Assembly (NCBI RefSeq): GCF_000758325.1
Contig: NZ_CP009459.1
Coordinates: forward strand, 3,286,001-3,350,000
Length of the DNA: 64,000 nt
Direction: 5' to 3'
From: Cedecea neteri
Lineage (GTDB): Bacteria; Pseudomonadota; Gammaproteobacteria; Enterobacterales; Enterobacteriaceae
The notes under the pieces are model-generated. The model was given only the letters and a program-made list of their open reading frames with translations. It did no database searches and was not told the origin of the DNA. The position numbers were made by a program, and so were the translations under genes. This document shows, one piece after another, positions 63,726 to 64,000 of this stretch; the stretch's first letter is position 1; every line of letters begins with the position of its first letter.

Positions 63726-64000
63726 TTACTTTTTCTGCCAGCTAACAGCGTAGTGATAATGCGGCCCGGAGAGCAAAAACTCCGGCGAGACGCTCGGGCT
63801 CCAGGAATCGTCTCCACCCACGCCCATATGATAGCCGTCGATATTCAGCCAGCAGCCTTCCTCTTCTTTTAACAAATGCCGGTGCGTGGCTTCCCGCAGC
63901 TGTTTCTGGCCGTAGCGGCTGAGATTGAAGTGAAACGCCCCACGCCAGCGGTGGCTGCCGTATTCAAGCCACGAGGTGTCGCAGCGCAGGCCATTTTCAC
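63726..64000 (-). CDS. lacZ: Beta-galactosidase LacZ, C-terminal end (5' end off window)
   Basis: The minus strand has an open frame from the window edge to a TAA at 63726-63728, 90 codons. The end reads [22 protein letters not shown], quoted in part as [21 protein letters not shown], then [15 protein letters not shown], matching the last ~90 residues of E. coli LacZ (domain 5). The upstream part, including the catalytic domain, lies beyond base 64000. Convergent with kduD. Confidence 0.9.
   Translation of the reverse strand, partial: ENGLRCDTSWLEYGSHRWRGAFHFNLSRYGQKQLREATHRHLLKEEEGCWLNIDGYHMGVGGDDSWSPSVSPEFLLSGPHYHYAVSWQKK

Overview
The window looks like chromosome of an Enterobacteriaceae species (Klebsiella/Enterobacter/Cedecea-like; genus not decided). 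Supporting signs are recognisable enterobacterial orthologues (ydcR, patD, ortT, ydcH, pqqU/yncD, ansP, yqjH/yqjI, yqfB, kbp, kdgT, kduI, kduD, lacZ), an ERIC repeat, and dense operons with ATGA-type overlaps. Several of these genes (ydcH, ydcR, patD, ortT, yncD, ansP) lie together near 32 min in E. coli K-12. Here that backbone is interleaved with lineage-specific catabolic clusters. I saw no rRNA, tRNA or CRISPR array.

Layout. 1-3741: an ABC importer of unknown substrate (ATPase cut by the window edge, binding protein, two permeases). 3846-4148: a small exported protein. 4331-9313: a five-gene operon coupling a Ugp-like importer to the glycerophosphodiesterase GpdQ. 9445-15404: ydcR and patD, with a GNAT, a secreted metallo-hydrolase, a PL7 alginate lyase and a tandem-Mop protein between them in place of the ydcSTUV genes of E. 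coli. 15405-16609: AT-rich prophage scar. 16839-19396: kbp, a YnfC-like protein, the orphan toxin ortT and a NicO-type Ni/Co transporter. 19548-29451: a peptide-type ABC importer with rhodanese, ornithine-cyclodeaminase-like, D-cysteine-desulfhydrase-like and M20-like enzymes and a divergent GntR regulator. 29546-29740: an ERIC carrying an insertion. 29770-34040: mtcC/mtcB reverse transsulfuration, an Rrf2 regulator and a divergent NDH-2-like flavoprotein with a strong operator array. 34080-40192: small housekeeping and regulatory genes. 40241-42388: pqqU. 42539-44429: a fasciclin protein, an ECF sigma factor and an RskA-like anti-sigma. 44482-45059: a large structured non-coding inverted element. 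45133-46581: ansP. 46792-57752: an RND pump, a two-component system and a MacAB-type pump with its outer-membrane lipoprotein. 57888-58789: a frameshifted EamA transporter. 59270-63690: a hexuronate/KDG locus (YhcH-like, IclR, kdgT, kduI, kduD) with repeated operators and a CRP site. 63726-64000: the 3' end of lacZ.

Themes. Three scavenging systems stand out: phosphodiesters (GpdQ with importer), organic sulfur (ABC plus PLP enzymes plus mtcBC), and uronates (PL7 lyase, kdgT/kduI/kduD). The most unexplained signal is the structured intergenic element at 44482-45059. The most interesting regulatory module is the sigma/anti-sigma/fasciclin trio, which matches the SigK-RskA-MPT70/83 arrangement of mycobacteria and has a SigK-like promoter upstream of the fasciclin gene.
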